A DNA stretch of 64,000 nucleotides from JABCYV01 sp963696025 (GCA_963696025.1 CAVOII010000004.1:806001-870000), one strand, 5' to 3'; shown: positions 1 to 8,519, counted from the first letter of the stretch. Program-made: numbers and translations. Notes: generated by a model not told the origin, from the letters alone.

Positions 1-299
1 GGAAGGTAATCGTCAGCACCGATTTCCAAACCCACGATGCGATCGACGTCCTGGCCGCGAGCGGTGAGCAGTAATACCGGGATCCGAGAGACATTCCGAA
101 TTCGCCGCAGCACATCGAATCCGTTTAACCCCGGCAGCATGACGTCGAGTACGATCAGCGAATGATCCCCGCTTAAAACCCGCTCCAGACCGCGCGTACC
201 GTCGTGCACAGACTCAACTTGGAAGCCTTCCGGAGTAAGATATTCGCCGACCAGGCCACAAAGCTCCACATCGTCGTCGATGACCAGGATGCGATCCAC
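1..299 (-). CDS. OmpR-type response regulator, CpxR-like (partial)
   Basis: This is the N-terminal 99 residues of a two-component response regulator; the gene runs off the left edge. The reading frame starts at a GTG preceded by AAGG. It shows a canonical receiver domain: the acidic cluster I-D-D-D at residues 7-10, the phospho-acceptor D52 in V-L-D-V-M-L-P-G, and the conserved Thr in L-L-L-T-A-R-G near residue 80. The LTARG and GADDYLP signatures are those of OmpR/PhoB-family regulators. The output domain is outside the window. The gene is divergent from a CpxP/Spy-like protein, the arrangement of cpxR and cpxP in enterobacteria, so an envelope-stress role is inferred. A sensor kinase would be expected further left. 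Confidence 0.85.
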   Translation of the reverse strand, partial: MDRILVIDDDVELCGLVGEYLTPEGFQVESVHDGTRGLERVLSGDHSLIVLDVMLPGLNGFDVLRRIRNVSRIPVLLLTARGQDVDRIVGLEIGADDYL

Positions 300-347
300 A
301 AACCTTATTGTAATGGTAGTTCAATAACATCTGTGCGTCTCAAACTG

Positions 348-362
348 GTAAAGAATTGTCAA
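348..362 (+). promoter_or_regulatory. CpxR-box-like site 1
   Basis: GTAAAGAATTGTCAA matches the enterobacterial CpxR consensus GTAAA-N5-GTAAA at 9 of 10 fixed positions. It lies in the divergent region between the response regulator and the CpxP-like gene. Confidence 0.5.
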
Positions 363-379
363 TCTATAACTTGGCGCAC

Positions 380-394
380 TTTACAAAACTTTAC
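380..394 (-). promoter_or_regulatory. CpxR-box-like site 2 (perfect match)
   Basis: On the minus strand this reads GTAAAGTTTTGTAAA, a perfect GTAAA-N5-GTAAA. It is 17 bp from site 1, in opposite orientation, and about 80 bp upstream of the CpxP-like start codon. A further TTTAC half-site is at 411-415. Confidence 0.55.
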
Positions 395-473
395 TCCGGT
401 TGACCGACTTTTTACCGCCATCCAACGAGAAAACGTTTCTAATACAGGGAAAGCCAAATTCCAGGGAGGACCC

Positions 474-950
474 ATGAAATCGAGTCAGATCAGGCTGCTG
501 GTTGTCGCGCTCGCGCTCACGCTTACGGCGGCAGTTGCGGTGTCCCAGACCGTTAAGCCTGTTCAAATGCACGGCGATGAGATGTTTGGCGGACACATGC
601 TGAACTTCTTCGCTGACTATCTCAACCTCACGGACGCGCAACAGGCGCAAATGAAAGACATTCTCGCCAAGGAAAAGCCGACAATCCAACCGCTGGTACG
701 ACAGGTAGCGCAGAGCCATCGTCAATTGCGCCAACTCGAGATGAGCGGTAGCTTCGACGAAGCCAAAGCTCGCGCTCTGGTGGCACAGCAATCCGCGAAT
801 CTCACGGAACTGATCGTGCAGAAGGCGCGCATCGAGTCTGAGTTGTTCCAGGTCCTGACTCCGGAACAGAAGACCACGATCACCCAGTTCATGCAGCGTC
901 ATGAGCAGAGGCTCGCACAACACATGCAGGAACAGACGCAGAGCCAGTAG
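474..950 (+). CDS. CpxP/Spy-like periplasmic stress protein
   Basis: A 158-residue exported protein. The ATG is preceded by a strong AGGGAGGA ribosome site, and residues 1-24 form a signal peptide ending before QTVKP. The mature part is predicted all-helical and carries the two LTxxQ motifs that define the CpxP/Spy family: L52-T-D-A-Q56 and L128-T-P-E-Q132. The tail is rich in Gln, His and Met. Family members are periplasmic chaperones or repressors of a sensor kinase that respond to misfolded protein or metals; which role applies here is not visible. The divergent response regulator and the CpxR-type boxes support the assignment. Confidence 0.85.
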   Translation: MKSSQIRLLVVALALTLTAAVAVSQTVKPVQMHGDEMFGGHMLNFFADYLNLTDAQQAQMKDILAKEKPTIQPLVRQVAQSHRQLRQLEMSGSFDEAKARALVAQQSANLTELIVQKARIESELFQVLTPEQKTTITQFMQRHEQRLAQHMQEQTQSQ

Positions 951-1020
951 CGCCGTCGTTGTGCGAGGGTAAGACCCTCCCTCCCCTTCGATTTGGCAAA
1001 CTGAGAAAGGAAGTGCCTTC

Positions 1021-1245
1021 GTGGCAGCTTCAGTGGTCGATATCAATCGGGATGTGATTCGCGCCATCGCCGCGGAAATGGCGATTGGGGTTGAGGCTGC
1101 CGTCGAGTGTTGGATGTCGCAGATCGAACAGGCACTCACTGACATTCACCTGACGACACTGGGACGACTGAATGCGGTCAGCGAAATTCTCGACAAATAT
1201 AAGCACCTGACCGGCAAGAGCAAACCCGCCTGCCGTCGGGGTTAG
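1021..1245 (+). CDS. small hypothetical protein (74 aa)
   Basis: A short ORF starting with GTG, 9 nt after a GAAAGGAAG ribosome-site-like stretch. The product is soluble, mildly acidic at the N-terminus, and predicted mostly helical, with a single Trp and two Cys. No family is recognised. It follows the CpxP-like gene on the same strand after 70 nt, so it could belong to the same transcript. An overlapping antisense frame is judged a shadow because it covers the CpxP gene. Confidence 0.45.
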   Translation: MAASVVDINRDVIRAIAAEMAIGVEAAVECWMSQIEQALTDIHLTTLGRLNAVSEILDKYKHLTGKSKPACRRG

Positions 1246-1257
1246 TGGTTGGCCACT

Positions 1258-1380
1258 ATGAGATCTTTTATGGACGTCTTTTACTCCTACGTGATCAGCT
1301 CGAGTTGGATTTTCCTTTTAGGGTGGATCGTTCTTCTTGTGGTCGCCGGCATTATCACATTCCGCCGCGACTTATCGTAG
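1258..1380 (+). CDS. small single-span membrane protein (40 aa)
   Basis: The frame begins ATG-AGA-TCT-TTT and ends at TAG, 12 nt after the previous small gene. The product starts MRSFMDVFYSY. A hydrophobic stretch of about 20 residues (S-W-I-F-L-L-G-W-I-V-L-L-V-V-A-G-I-I-T-F) spans residues 16-35, followed by a positively charged end F-R-R-D-L-S. This is the layout of a small inner-membrane protein. No good ribosome site is visible, so translation may be coupled to the preceding gene. Function is unknown; the link to envelope stress is only positional. Confidence 0.4.
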   Translation: MRSFMDVFYSYVISSSWIFLLGWIVLLVVAGIITFRRDLS

Positions 1381-1422
1381 CGGTCCGAAGTCAGGGCGTC
1401 AGATTCATCGCCGGACAGCCTC

Positions 1423-2112
1423 CTATTTGGGCGGCGGGGTGCTCGAGTACAGGGCGGTGAGGCTGGCGGTTCCCAGGATATGTCTGCCCCGCGCCGCCGC
1501 GATCAGGGCGTGATACAGAGTCTCTGCGCTGGGCGGGAAATTGGGCGCGCCTGGTAGGTGCAGCTCGACGTCCAGCGCATACACGGTGAAAACGTAGTGG
1601 TGCACATCCGGCTCGACATGAGCTGGCGGGCAAGGACCGTCGTACTCTGGGGCTACGAAGAAGTCATTGAAGATTTGCATCCCAAATTGGCTTCCAGGCA
1701 CTCCCGCGTTCGCGGGAAGGCTGGTTGTGGTCGCGGCGATGTTGTACATCCCCCAGTGAGTAAACGCCGCCGTTACGTCGTATAAAACCACGACGAAGGT
1801 CTGGGTGTGCGGCGGACCGCTCGTCCAGGACAGCTCGGGCGACTGATTCCCGCCCGGACTCCCGTCGACAGAGCAGATGTTGACATTGTTCATGTTGAGG
1901 ATATTGTGGATGGCGCTGATGGGCAGGGTCGTGTTGCTGGCGAATGTCGTGCTGGTTAAGCGGAATGAGTTGCCTGCACTCGGGGTGGCTGCTTCTGTCG
2001 GCCGCTGCTCGGCGCTGTTTGCCTCCTGAGCGCGAACGCTAGAGAGACACGCCAGCGCTAGACTCAGGCAAACCACATACTTTCTCATAAAGTTATCCTG
2101 GACTTTCCTCAT
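1423..2112 (-). CDS. secreted PEBP (YbhB/YbcL)-family protein
   Basis: A 229-residue phosphatidylethanolamine-binding-protein family member. The ATG at 2112 is chosen because AAGGAGACG sits directly upstream; an alternative ATG is at 2088. The signal peptide ends at S-S-V-R-A-Q. Family hallmarks are a G-x-N-x-S-P-x-L-x-W segment (GGNQSPELSW), a Y-D-x-T-A-x-x-x-x-H-W-G-M-Y-N-I segment, and Y-D-G-P-C-P-P. The family binds phospholipid head groups or small anions, and bacterial members are poorly characterised. The gene begins 20 nt after the Kelch protein gene, so the two form an operon of exported proteins. Confidence 0.85.
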   Translation of the reverse strand: MRKVQDNFMRKYVVCLSLALACLSSVRAQEANSAEQRPTEAATPSAGNSFRLTSTTFASNTTLPISAIHNILNMNNVNICSVDGSPGGNQSPELSWTSGPPHTQTFVVVLYDVTAAFTHWGMYNIAATTTSLPANAGVPGSQFGMQIFNDFFVAPEYDGPCPPAHVEPDVHHYVFTVYALDVELHLPGAPNFPPSAETLYHALIAAARGRHILGTASLTALYSSTPPPK

Positions 2113-2132
2113 CGTCTCCTTCAGGACCCCTT

Positions 2133-3626
2133 CTAGTGAACGTTGACGGTTACGGCAGAAGACGCAATGCCATTGCAAACCACCTCAAAGTCACTCAATC
2201 CCGATTCCATGTTCTTGGGCACGTCGAAATTGGTAAACACCCCACCGCTGTAGGCGACCGCCATGGTGCTGTGGTCGTGGGTGCGTGCATAGTACACGTT
2301 GCCGGTGATTCGGTTGGTGAGACGTACCAGGGGATAATTGGTTGCAGCCTGGGCGTCGTCGCCATAAGCGGCGCCTTGGGAGAAACCGTTGAAGTTGAAG
2401 CCCGACACGACAGATGACTTTCCACGCGTAATGTCAGTTGGCACTGAGACAATCTGCGGCGCCCATTCCGGCTGCGGAAATCCACCGGGCCGAAACACCC
2501 AAACGTTGCCGAAATCCGTCCAAAGAACCTCGCCAGTGGGCAATAGCAGCATATTGCCATAGAAAGAAGAAACTACAGGCGCATCGGTGTTGCCCGCGGT
2601 AACATCGCTGAAAGTACTTCCATCCCACACCAGGAACTTGGAACCCAGATTGAACACGCCGGGACTGGTTTGCATCAGCACGTTTCCGTTTGGCAGCAGC
2701 GCCGCCGGGCCGTCGGCGATGTCCTGTCCATCAGGAAAATCGGGGCCGGCGCTCCAGGTTTGGCTATGCGTATCGTAGATGGCGGTGTGGCCAGGAGCTC
2801 CGGGAGCACCGGTGGCACCGGTGTAAAACACCGTTCCGTCAGGGCGCAGTACAGCAGGACCGACCTCGTGGGAGGCGTGGTGTGCGTCGGGGTACGAATC
2901 CCAAAGCTGCACCGTCGTGCCGCGGGGCGGGCCGCTGGTCCAGCTGCGCTTCGCCGGGTCGTAGATTTCGTAATTCTTGCCGGTGGCGTCGTACTGAAAT
3001 ACATAGGCATCGACCGTCAGTACAGTCCCGTCCGGCAAAAGGGTCCAGCCCTCCTCGTCATTGACGTCGAATTTGCCCCTCCCAGTAACAGTCCAGGTTA
3101 AGGTTTGCGAGTTTAGGAGCACCTGCTGCTTGTTGCAGCAGTTGGCCTGCATGTAGGTGCCATCCGCAAGGACTGCACTTTGGGCATCTCCAATCGTTTT
3201 CCAGTGGGTTGGCGGCGCCACTGACTTCCATACATTCGTTTTCGGATCATAAATGGCGCCGCGGTTGGTCCAGACAGCATTGCAGCTCTGACCGTTGAAG
3301 TTATATTCGCCGCCCTCGATGATTACCCGGCCGTCGGGCAATACCGCGGAACCAAAGTAAAGCGGAGCGTAGCCCGCAGGCAATGAAGCAATGCGCTTCC
3401 AGGTGCCATTCACATAGCTGCCAAAGGGATCGGGAGTCAAGCGCCACCAGGTCGATCCGCAATATTCATGCGCAATGACCGTCCCATCGGTGAGCAGAAG
3501 TGGGTTGCTAAGGCCGAGGAGAGGGTTGGGTTGGTTCACCAACGGAATCCATTTTTGTGAGTTGGCTGGGGTGGCGGCAGCGATTAGCATAACCAGGGAA
3601 AGAGCAAACATCTGCAGACGAAGCAT
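2133..3626 (-). CDS. secreted Kelch / galactose-oxidase-like beta-propeller protein
   Basis: A 497-residue exported protein. Strong ribosome site TAGGAGGAA precedes the ATG, and the signal peptide ends at P-A-N-S-Q. Kelch-like blades recur about every 50 residues, with repeated signatures such as L-P-D-G-R/T-V and Y-D-P-K-T-N-x-W. The C-terminal 100 residues (from A-P-Q-I-V-S-V-P) look like the immunoglobulin-like domain (DUF1929) closing galactose/glyoxal oxidases, including T-H-D-H-S-T-M. I cannot confirm the copper ligands or the Tyr-Cys cofactor, so enzymatic activity is not claimed. It is the first gene of the Kelch-PEBP operon. Confidence 0.8.
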   Translation of the reverse strand: MLRLQMFALSLVMLIAAATPANSQKWIPLVNQPNPLLGLSNPLLLTDGTVIAHEYCGSTWWRLTPDPFGSYVNGTWKRIASLPAGYAPLYFGSAVLPDGRVIIEGGEYNFNGQSCNAVWTNRGAIYDPKTNVWKSVAPPTHWKTIGDAQSAVLADGTYMQANCCNKQQVLLNSQTLTWTVTGRGKFDVNDEEGWTLLPDGTVLTVDAYVFQYDATGKNYEIYDPAKRSWTSGPPRGTTVQLWDSYPDAHHASHEVGPAVLRPDGTVFYTGATGAPGAPGHTAIYDTHSQTWSAGPDFPDGQDIADGPAALLPNGNVLMQTSPGVFNLGSKFLVWDGSTFSDVTAGNTDAPVVSSFYGNMLLLPTGEVLWTDFGNVWVFRPGGFPQPEWAPQIVSVPTDITRGKSSVVSGFNFNGFSQGAAYGDDAQAATNYPLVRLTNRITGNVYYARTHDHSTMAVAYSGGVFTNFDVPKNMESGLSDFEVVCNGIASSAVTVNVH

Positions 3627-3863
3627 GGTTTCCTCCTATGACTGCTGCTCGTTCTACTGCGAAGGAAGTAGCCTGGCCGGAGTGGTCTTTTTCCTGCTAA
3701 AAACCGTCGCGCATTCTACATCTCCCTGGTGTTTTGTGGGAGAAAATTATTCGCAAGTGGGAGGGTGCCGGATGGCCTCCGTTACTCGGGGCGCCGAGAG
3801 CACCCAGACTGGCGAGGGCAATTCTGAAGCCGTCACTGATAAAATCGCATCTACCACTAACAC

Positions 3864-5618
3864 ATGCTGCTCAAGAGCCTGCGCCCACTCTCTCCTTACC
3901 TGAAGAAATACCGCTGGAGCTTCGCGGTGGGCACAATCTGCGTTTTCTGCAACAACGGCGTCTGGATTCTATTTCCCCAGGTGATCCGGTGGGCCGTGGA
4001 CGGCCTTCGCCAGGGCGTAACCCAGCAGAAGTTGTTCACCTACGCGATGCTTCTCTTGGCCGTGGCGGCGATCAAAGGCATCTTCCAGTTTCTCACCCGT
4101 TGGATCATGATTGGCATCTCCCGCGAGATTGAGTTTGACCTGCGCAACGATCTGTTCCGCCACCTCGAAACCCTGTCCTACTCTTACTATCAGCGTACTC
4201 GCACCGGCGACATTATGGCCCGTGCCACTAACGACCTCAACGCTGTGCGCATGCTGCTGGGTCCCGCAATCATGTATTCGGCGAATACGATTGTTTTCAC
4301 CGCTGGGGCACTAGCTTTCATGCTATCGATCAGCCCCCGGTTGACCCTTTATGCCTTCCTGCCCCTACCCTTCGTGAGTGTCGTGGTGCAGTACTTCGGC
4401 CGCCGAATTCACGAGCGCTTCGAACGAATCCAGGCGATGTTTTCTGAGATTTCGGCCCGGGCCCAGGAAAATTTCTCGGGCGCCCGCGTCATTCGCGCGT
4501 ATGTGCAGGAAGAGCCCGAGATCGCGGCTTTCGAATTCTCTAACAAGGAATACATTGCTCGCAGTCTCAAACTGGTCCGGCTAATGGGTATGCTCTGGCC
4601 TACGCTGGAGACCATGCTTGGCTTTGCCATTGTGCTCGTGCTCTGGCTGGGCGGACGCGAAGTGCTTTACGGCCGCATCACCGTAGGTGGTTTCGTGGCT
4701 TTCAATACTTACATGGTCCAGCTCACCTGGCCGATCATCGCGCTGGGATGGGTGATCAACATCTTTCAACGCGGCACGGCCTCCATGGCGCGCATCAACG
4801 AAATCCTGACGGAGAAGCCGGAGATCGAAGATAGTCCCGCGACAAGAGCGGCGGGCCCTCCCGCTGCACATATTCGCGGAGATATCGAGTTCCGCGGGCT
4901 GAATTTCGCTTACAACGCGACAGAAATTCTGCACGACGTGGATCTTCGCATTCCCGCGGGCAGCAGTTTGGCGATTGTTGGTCCCACAGGTTCCGGAAAA
5001 ACCACGCTGGTAAGCCTCATTCCGCGAATTTACGACGCTCCGCCGGGGACCGTGCTGATTGATGGGCGCCCCATCCGCGAATATCCCGTGGAGTTTTTGC
5101 GACAGCAGATCGGCTTCGTGCCTCAGGAGACTTTTCTGTTTAGCGAGACCGTCCGCGAGAACATTGCCTTCGGCAAAGTGGACGCAACCGATGAGCAGGT
5201 GCGCTCGGCGGCACGGGCGGCCAGCATTGCGGCCGACATTGAGAGCTTCCCTGAACAATATCAAACTCTGGTGGGTGAGCGCGGCATAACTCTCTCCGGA
5301 GGACAGAAGCAGCGCACGGCGATTGCGCGCGCCATCATTCGTAACCCGCGCATTCTGATTCTCGATGACGCGCTTTCCAGCGTGGACACTCACACCGAAG
5401 ACAAGATCCTTAACCATCTGCGTGAGGTCATGCGCGATCGGACTACAATCTTTATCTCGCACCGTGTCTCCACGGTTCGCAATGCAGACATGATCGCGGT
5501 ATTGCACAGCGGACGCATCGTGGAACTGGGCACTCACGATCAACTGCTGGCGCTGAACGGCTACTACTCCGACCTCTACAATAAGCAATTGCTGGAAGAG
5601 GAGCTGGCGGAAGTATGA
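3864..5618 (+). CDS. ABC exporter, fused permease and ATPase (MsbA/LmrA type)
   Basis: A 584-residue half-transporter. Residues about 15-300 form a six-helix exporter domain; residues 345-575 form the nucleotide-binding domain. Visible motifs are Walker A G-P-T-G-S-G-K-T-T near residue 373, Q-loop F-V-P-Q-E-T, signature L-S-G-G-Q-K-Q near 476, Walker B I-L-I-L-D-D-A near 497, and the switch His in I-S-H-R. Such proteins work as homodimers in the inner membrane and export lipids, lipid A, peptides or drugs; the substrate cannot be read from sequence. The following methyltransferase and flavoprotein on the same strand suggest a lipid or secondary-metabolite context. No clear ribosome site is seen upstream of the ATG. 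Confidence 0.9.
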   Translation: MLLKSLRPLSPYLKKYRWSFAVGTICVFCNNGVWILFPQVIRWAVDGLRQGVTQQKLFTYAMLLLAVAAIKGIFQFLTRWIMIGISREIEFDLRNDLFRHLETLSYSYYQRTRTGDIMARATNDLNAVRMLLGPAIMYSANTIVFTAGALAFMLSISPRLTLYAFLPLPFVSVVVQYFGRRIHERFERIQAMFSEISARAQENFSGARVIRAYVQEEPEIAAFEFSNKEYIARSLKLVRLMGMLWPTLETMLGFAIVLVLWLGGREVLYGRITVGGFVAFNTYMVQLTWPIIALGWVINIFQRGTASMARINEILTEKPEIEDSPATRAAGPPAAHIRGDIEFRGLNFAYNATEILHDVDLRIPAGSSLAIVGPTGSGKTTLVSLIPRIYDAPPGTVLIDGRPIREYPVEFLRQQIGFVPQETFLFSETVRENIAFGKVDATDEQVRSAARAASIAADIESFPEQYQTLVGERGITLSGGQKQRTAIARAIIRNPRILILDDALSSVDTHTEDKILNHLREVMRDRTTIFISHRVSTVRNADMIAVLHSGRIVELGTHDQLLALNGYYSDLYNKQLLEEELAEV

Positions 5619-5644
5619 GCAGGTTGAAAGTTCCATTTCTCACT

Positions 5645-5671
5645 GTCATCCCGAGCGGAGCGAGGGATCTG
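5645..5671. repeat. dispersed palindrome arm (GAGCGGAGCGA family)
   Basis: GTCATCCCGAGCGGAGCGAG followed by GGATCTG. The same core occurs at 6371-6397 and 18172-18198. This copy is a single arm lying between the ABC exporter and the methyltransferase. Confidence 0.7.
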
Positions 5672-5682
5672 CGTTTCAACGC

Positions 5683-6363
5683 ATGAAACGAGCTGCTATC
5701 GCCGAGTTGCTCGACACTGACTCCGGCACACCTGCCGAAATCGCCGGATCGCTTTCTGATCTGAGATGGTTCAACCAACACTTTGGAGGCATTTCCACTG
5801 CCGAATCGATGATTCGGCGCGTCGCCGCTAAGTTCGGCGTCTCGTCTCTTTCTCTTTTGGAGGTCGCGGCCGGCTCTGGTTATGTACCGGGGACTGCGCG
5901 TCAACATCTCAAACAAGATGGCCTGCGGCTCGAAATTACCCTGCTCGATCGCGCTCCGTCGCACCTGGACAGCACAAACTCGAACGGCGGAAACCGGGCC
6001 GTGGTTGGCGATGCGCTGGCACTCCCTTTTCCCGACTCAAGTTTTGACCTGGTGAGTTCCACGTTGTTCGCGCACCATTTCACGCCTCCGCAGATTGTGC
6101 AATTCGTCAACGAAGGTCTTCGAGTGTGCCGGGCTGCTGTGCTCATTAACGATCTGGTCCGGCAACCCTTGCATCTCGCGCTTGCGTATCTAGGCTCACC
6201 GCTCTACCGAAGCCGCATCACTCGACATGACGCGCCGGTCTCGGTTCGCCAGGCGTACACGGAAGAGGAAATGCTCTCGCTACTGGCTCAGACAGCAGCA
6301 GCTCAAGTGGACATCACTCGCCATTATCTGTTTCGCATGGGTGTGATCGCGTGGAAGCGATAG
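5683..6363 (+). CDS. class I SAM-dependent methyltransferase
   Basis: A 226-residue methyltransferase domain protein. The SAM-binding motif I is L-L-E-V-A-A-G-S-G-Y near residue 57, motif II is the acidic end of L-E-I-T-L-L-D-R, and a D-A-L-A-L-P-F-P-D-S-S-F-D-L-V stretch gives motifs III-IV. The N-terminal 40 residues (A-E-L-L-D-T-D) resemble those of methyltransferases that act on quinone- or polyketide-like substrates next to a flavoprotein. It is followed after 125 nt by a geranylgeranyl-reductase-type oxidoreductase. The pairing suggests joint modification of a lipid or isoprenoid; the substrate is unknown. Confidence 0.8.
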   Translation: MKRAAIAELLDTDSGTPAEIAGSLSDLRWFNQHFGGISTAESMIRRVAAKFGVSSLSLLEVAAGSGYVPGTARQHLKQDGLRLEITLLDRAPSHLDSTNSNGGNRAVVGDALALPFPDSSFDLVSSTLFAHHFTPPQIVQFVNEGLRVCRAAVLINDLVRQPLHLALAYLGSPLYRSRITRHDAPVSVRQAYTEEEMLSLLAQTAAAQVDITRHYLFRMGVIAWKR

Positions 6364-6370
6364 CCTCGGA

Positions 6371-6468
6371 CGTCCTTCTGAGCGGAGCGAAGAACCCATG
6401 CTTAGCCGTGTTGACCCGTATGCGAGTGCACGGGTCCTTCGTGGCTGAAGCCGCTCAGGATGACAATG
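6371..6468. repeat. imperfect palindromic repeat element
   Basis: The left arm CGTCCTTCTGAGCGGAGCGA (6371-6390, continuing to 6397) and right arm ending CCGCTCAGGATGACA (6432-6466) are inverted around about 35 nt. This is the two-armed form of the element also seen at 18172-18260. It fills the gap between the methyltransferase and the flavoprotein. Confidence 0.65.
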
Positions 6469-6488
6469 CTGTTGGATTTGGGTGCTGA

Positions 6489-7601
6489 ATGGTCCAAGCT
6501 GCAATTTACGATCTCATCGTGATCGGCGGCGGGCCAGCTGGGACGTCCGCGGCCATCACCGCGGTCCGCAGTGGCGCCCGCGTTCTCCTCGTCGAGCGTG
6601 GACGTTTTCCTCGCCACAAAGTATGTGGCGAATTCGCATCCGCCGAATCGCTGGATTTGCTAGCGACGCTCCTTGATTCCCAGCAATCGGTGCTACTGAG
6701 CGGAGCGGTTCGTATTGCCCGCGCTCGTCTTTACCTGGATGATCGAATAGTCCAGGCCACTATAGATCCGCCCGCGCCCAGCATCGCCCGGCTCGACCTT
6801 GATGCCGCTCTATGGCATTCCGCTGAGCACGCAGGCGTCGACGCCCGCCAGCGAGTCACGGTCCGCAGTATCGCAGGCCCCTCCCCGTTCCGCGTCACAA
6901 CTACGGCAGGAGATTTTGAGGCGAGCGCCTTGATCAACGCCTCAGGACGCTGGTCAAACCTCAATCCGCTGCCGCGAGAAAATGAGCATCACAGCGAGAA
7001 GTGGCTGGGTCTAAAAGCCCATTTCGCGGAGATCGCCCCAGAAGCCTCGGTGGATCTCTATTTTTTCGACGACAGTTACTGCGGCGTCCAGCCGGTGAAT
7101 CTCAACGAAGAGAATTCAAAGCTGGGACGTATCAACGTGTCTGCCATGGTGCGCGCCGATGTTGCCAGCACTCTATCCGAGGTCTTCGCCTGCCATCCCG
7201 CATTACGCGAGCGTAGTCGAGAGTGGCAGCCACTGAGCGATCCCGTGAGCACGTCGCCACTCGTGTTCCACGATCCTCAGCCAGTGCGAAACGGCGTGTT
7301 GATGGCCGGTGACGCCGCCGCATTCGTTGATCCCTTCATCGGCGACGGAATCTCGCTTGCCCTCCGTAGCGGAGCGCTGGCCGCGCAATGCCTCGTGACT
7401 TTCTTCCGGGGAGAAACCTCGTTGCCGGACGTAGCTCGCGCCTACGGCGAAGCGTACCAGCAGCGTCTGGCGCCGGTTTTCCGCACTTCGTCCAGAATTC
7501 GGCGCATGCTAGGCTTGCCGCCAACGCTTCGGAAACCACTGCTGTCCGTTCTGGAGAAAGCTCCAGCGGTCACCGAGTATTTGGTGAGAAAAACCAGGTA
7601 G
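6489..7601 (+). CDS. FAD-dependent oxidoreductase, geranylgeranyl-reductase family
   Basis: A 370-residue flavoprotein. The dinucleotide-binding motif I-V-I-G-G-G-P-A-G-T-S-A-A is at residues 9-21, followed by L-L-V-E-R and F-P-R-H-K-V-C-G-E near residue 42, a signature of the geranylgeranyl reductase / PHBH-like family. The second FAD motif G-V-L-M-A-G-D-A-A-A-F-V-D-P-F-I-G-D-G-I lies near residue 265. Family members reduce prenyl chains or hydroxylate aromatic rings. It is the last gene of the ABC-methyltransferase-flavoprotein series. Confidence 0.85.
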   Translation: MVQAAIYDLIVIGGGPAGTSAAITAVRSGARVLLVERGRFPRHKVCGEFASAESLDLLATLLDSQQSVLLSGAVRIARARLYLDDRIVQATIDPPAPSIARLDLDAALWHSAEHAGVDARQRVTVRSIAGPSPFRVTTTAGDFEASALINASGRWSNLNPLPRENEHHSEKWLGLKAHFAEIAPEASVDLYFFDDSYCGVQPVNLNEENSKLGRINVSAMVRADVASTLSEVFACHPALRERSREWQPLSDPVSTSPLVFHDPQPVRNGVLMAGDAAAFVDPFIGDGISLALRSGALAAQCLVTFFRGETSLPDVARAYGEAYQQRLAPVFRTSSRIRRMLGLPPTLRKPLLSVLEKAPAVTEYLVRKTR

Positions 7602-7720
7602 CGTCACGTGTCGCGGAGTGCGACGCTCCACTCCAAATCTGATGCGGCAGGCGGCACGACTGAAGTCGAGCCCTTTTACGAAACTATCTTCGAGAACACC
7701 GCTGGCGAAGCGGGCCGAGC

Positions 7721-8443
7721 TTATCTCACTACCAGCACTTCGCGGACATTATCGCGGGCAAGAAAGAACTTGATCGAAGCAAAGTCCCGGAACAGATTCT
7801 CGATATGCCGGTTGTTGAACACGCGCTGCAGCCGGAAGCCAGCCATGATCGCTGTGTGAGTCACTCCTGTGGGGCCTTTGCGTACTTCCCGGCGAGGCTC
7901 AATGTGCTGCATTTCCAAGGTATCGGTGCCTACAATGTGATAGCGGTAGCAGGGCGCATCCGGGCCGGCTTCCCTAGTGTGAAAGAAAGCCAGCAGCATA
8001 CCTCCTGGCTTAAGTAGCGACCACAGGCGCCCGACCACCGGCTTCACCAGGCTTTCGTCCATGTAGTCAGCCAGGTTCCAACACAACACAATATCGAATA
8101 ACGCCGCCGGATAGACCAAATTCTCCGCGAGAAACCGCTTTCCGTCGAGAGTAGGCGCCCCCTGTTCATCTTTAATGAGCAAGGACCGGTCGGTGGATGC
8201 CCCGAGCAGATCTTCGCTGTAGATCTTGTGGCTGCGTTCGGTGAAATAACGGATATTGGCTGGAGAGGTGTTCCCAAGATCGAGAACGCAGAGCGTCTCT
8301 TCCGACTGCAGTATTTTGGCAAGGGCGGCAAGGCCGCTGGAGCGGCGCGTGAGCCGCTTCGTGGCCGGGGCCGGCGCTGACCCTCCTGGGTCGCCAGATG
8401 AACCGCGAAAGAGTTTCATGAAGCTCTGCGCTACGGATGCCAT
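7721..8443 (-). CDS. methyltransferase-fold protein downstream of bactofilin
   Basis: About 240 residues. The ATG at 8443 is preferred because AGGAAG lies six nt upstream; an in-frame ATG at 8482 has no ribosome site. The fold is suggested by L-C-V-L-D-L-G-N-T-S-P-A-N (degenerate SAM motif I), F-D-I-V-L-C-W-N-L-A-D-Y-M, and L-W-S-L-L-K-P-G-G-M-L-L-A-F-F. The motif I glycines are reduced, so catalysis is uncertain. It lies directly after the bactofilin gene on the same strand and is probably co-transcribed. Confidence 0.65.
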   Translation of the reverse strand: MASVAQSFMKLFRGSSGDPGGSAPAPATKRLTRRSSGLAALAKILQSEETLCVLDLGNTSPANIRYFTERSHKIYSEDLLGASTDRSLLIKDEQGAPTLDGKRFLAENLVYPAALFDIVLCWNLADYMDESLVKPVVGRLWSLLKPGGMLLAFFHTREAGPDAPCYRYHIVGTDTLEMQHIEPRREVRKGPTGVTHTAIMAGFRLQRVFNNRHIENLFRDFASIKFFLARDNVREVLVVR

Positions 8444-8519
8444 TCCCAACTTCCTGGCGTCCGGTTCCATCCATTCCCGCATTTTAAATATAGCGCGCGA
8501 ACGAATGGAAACCGGCTAA

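Noticed and set aside
1245..1460. 71-codon plus-strand ORF
   Set aside because: It overlaps the more plausible 40-residue membrane protein in another frame and the end of the PEBP gene; composition is not protein-like.
4581..5636. 351-codon minus-strand ORF opposite the ABC exporter
   Set aside because: It is the reverse frame of a clear ABC ATPase gene and shows no family similarity.
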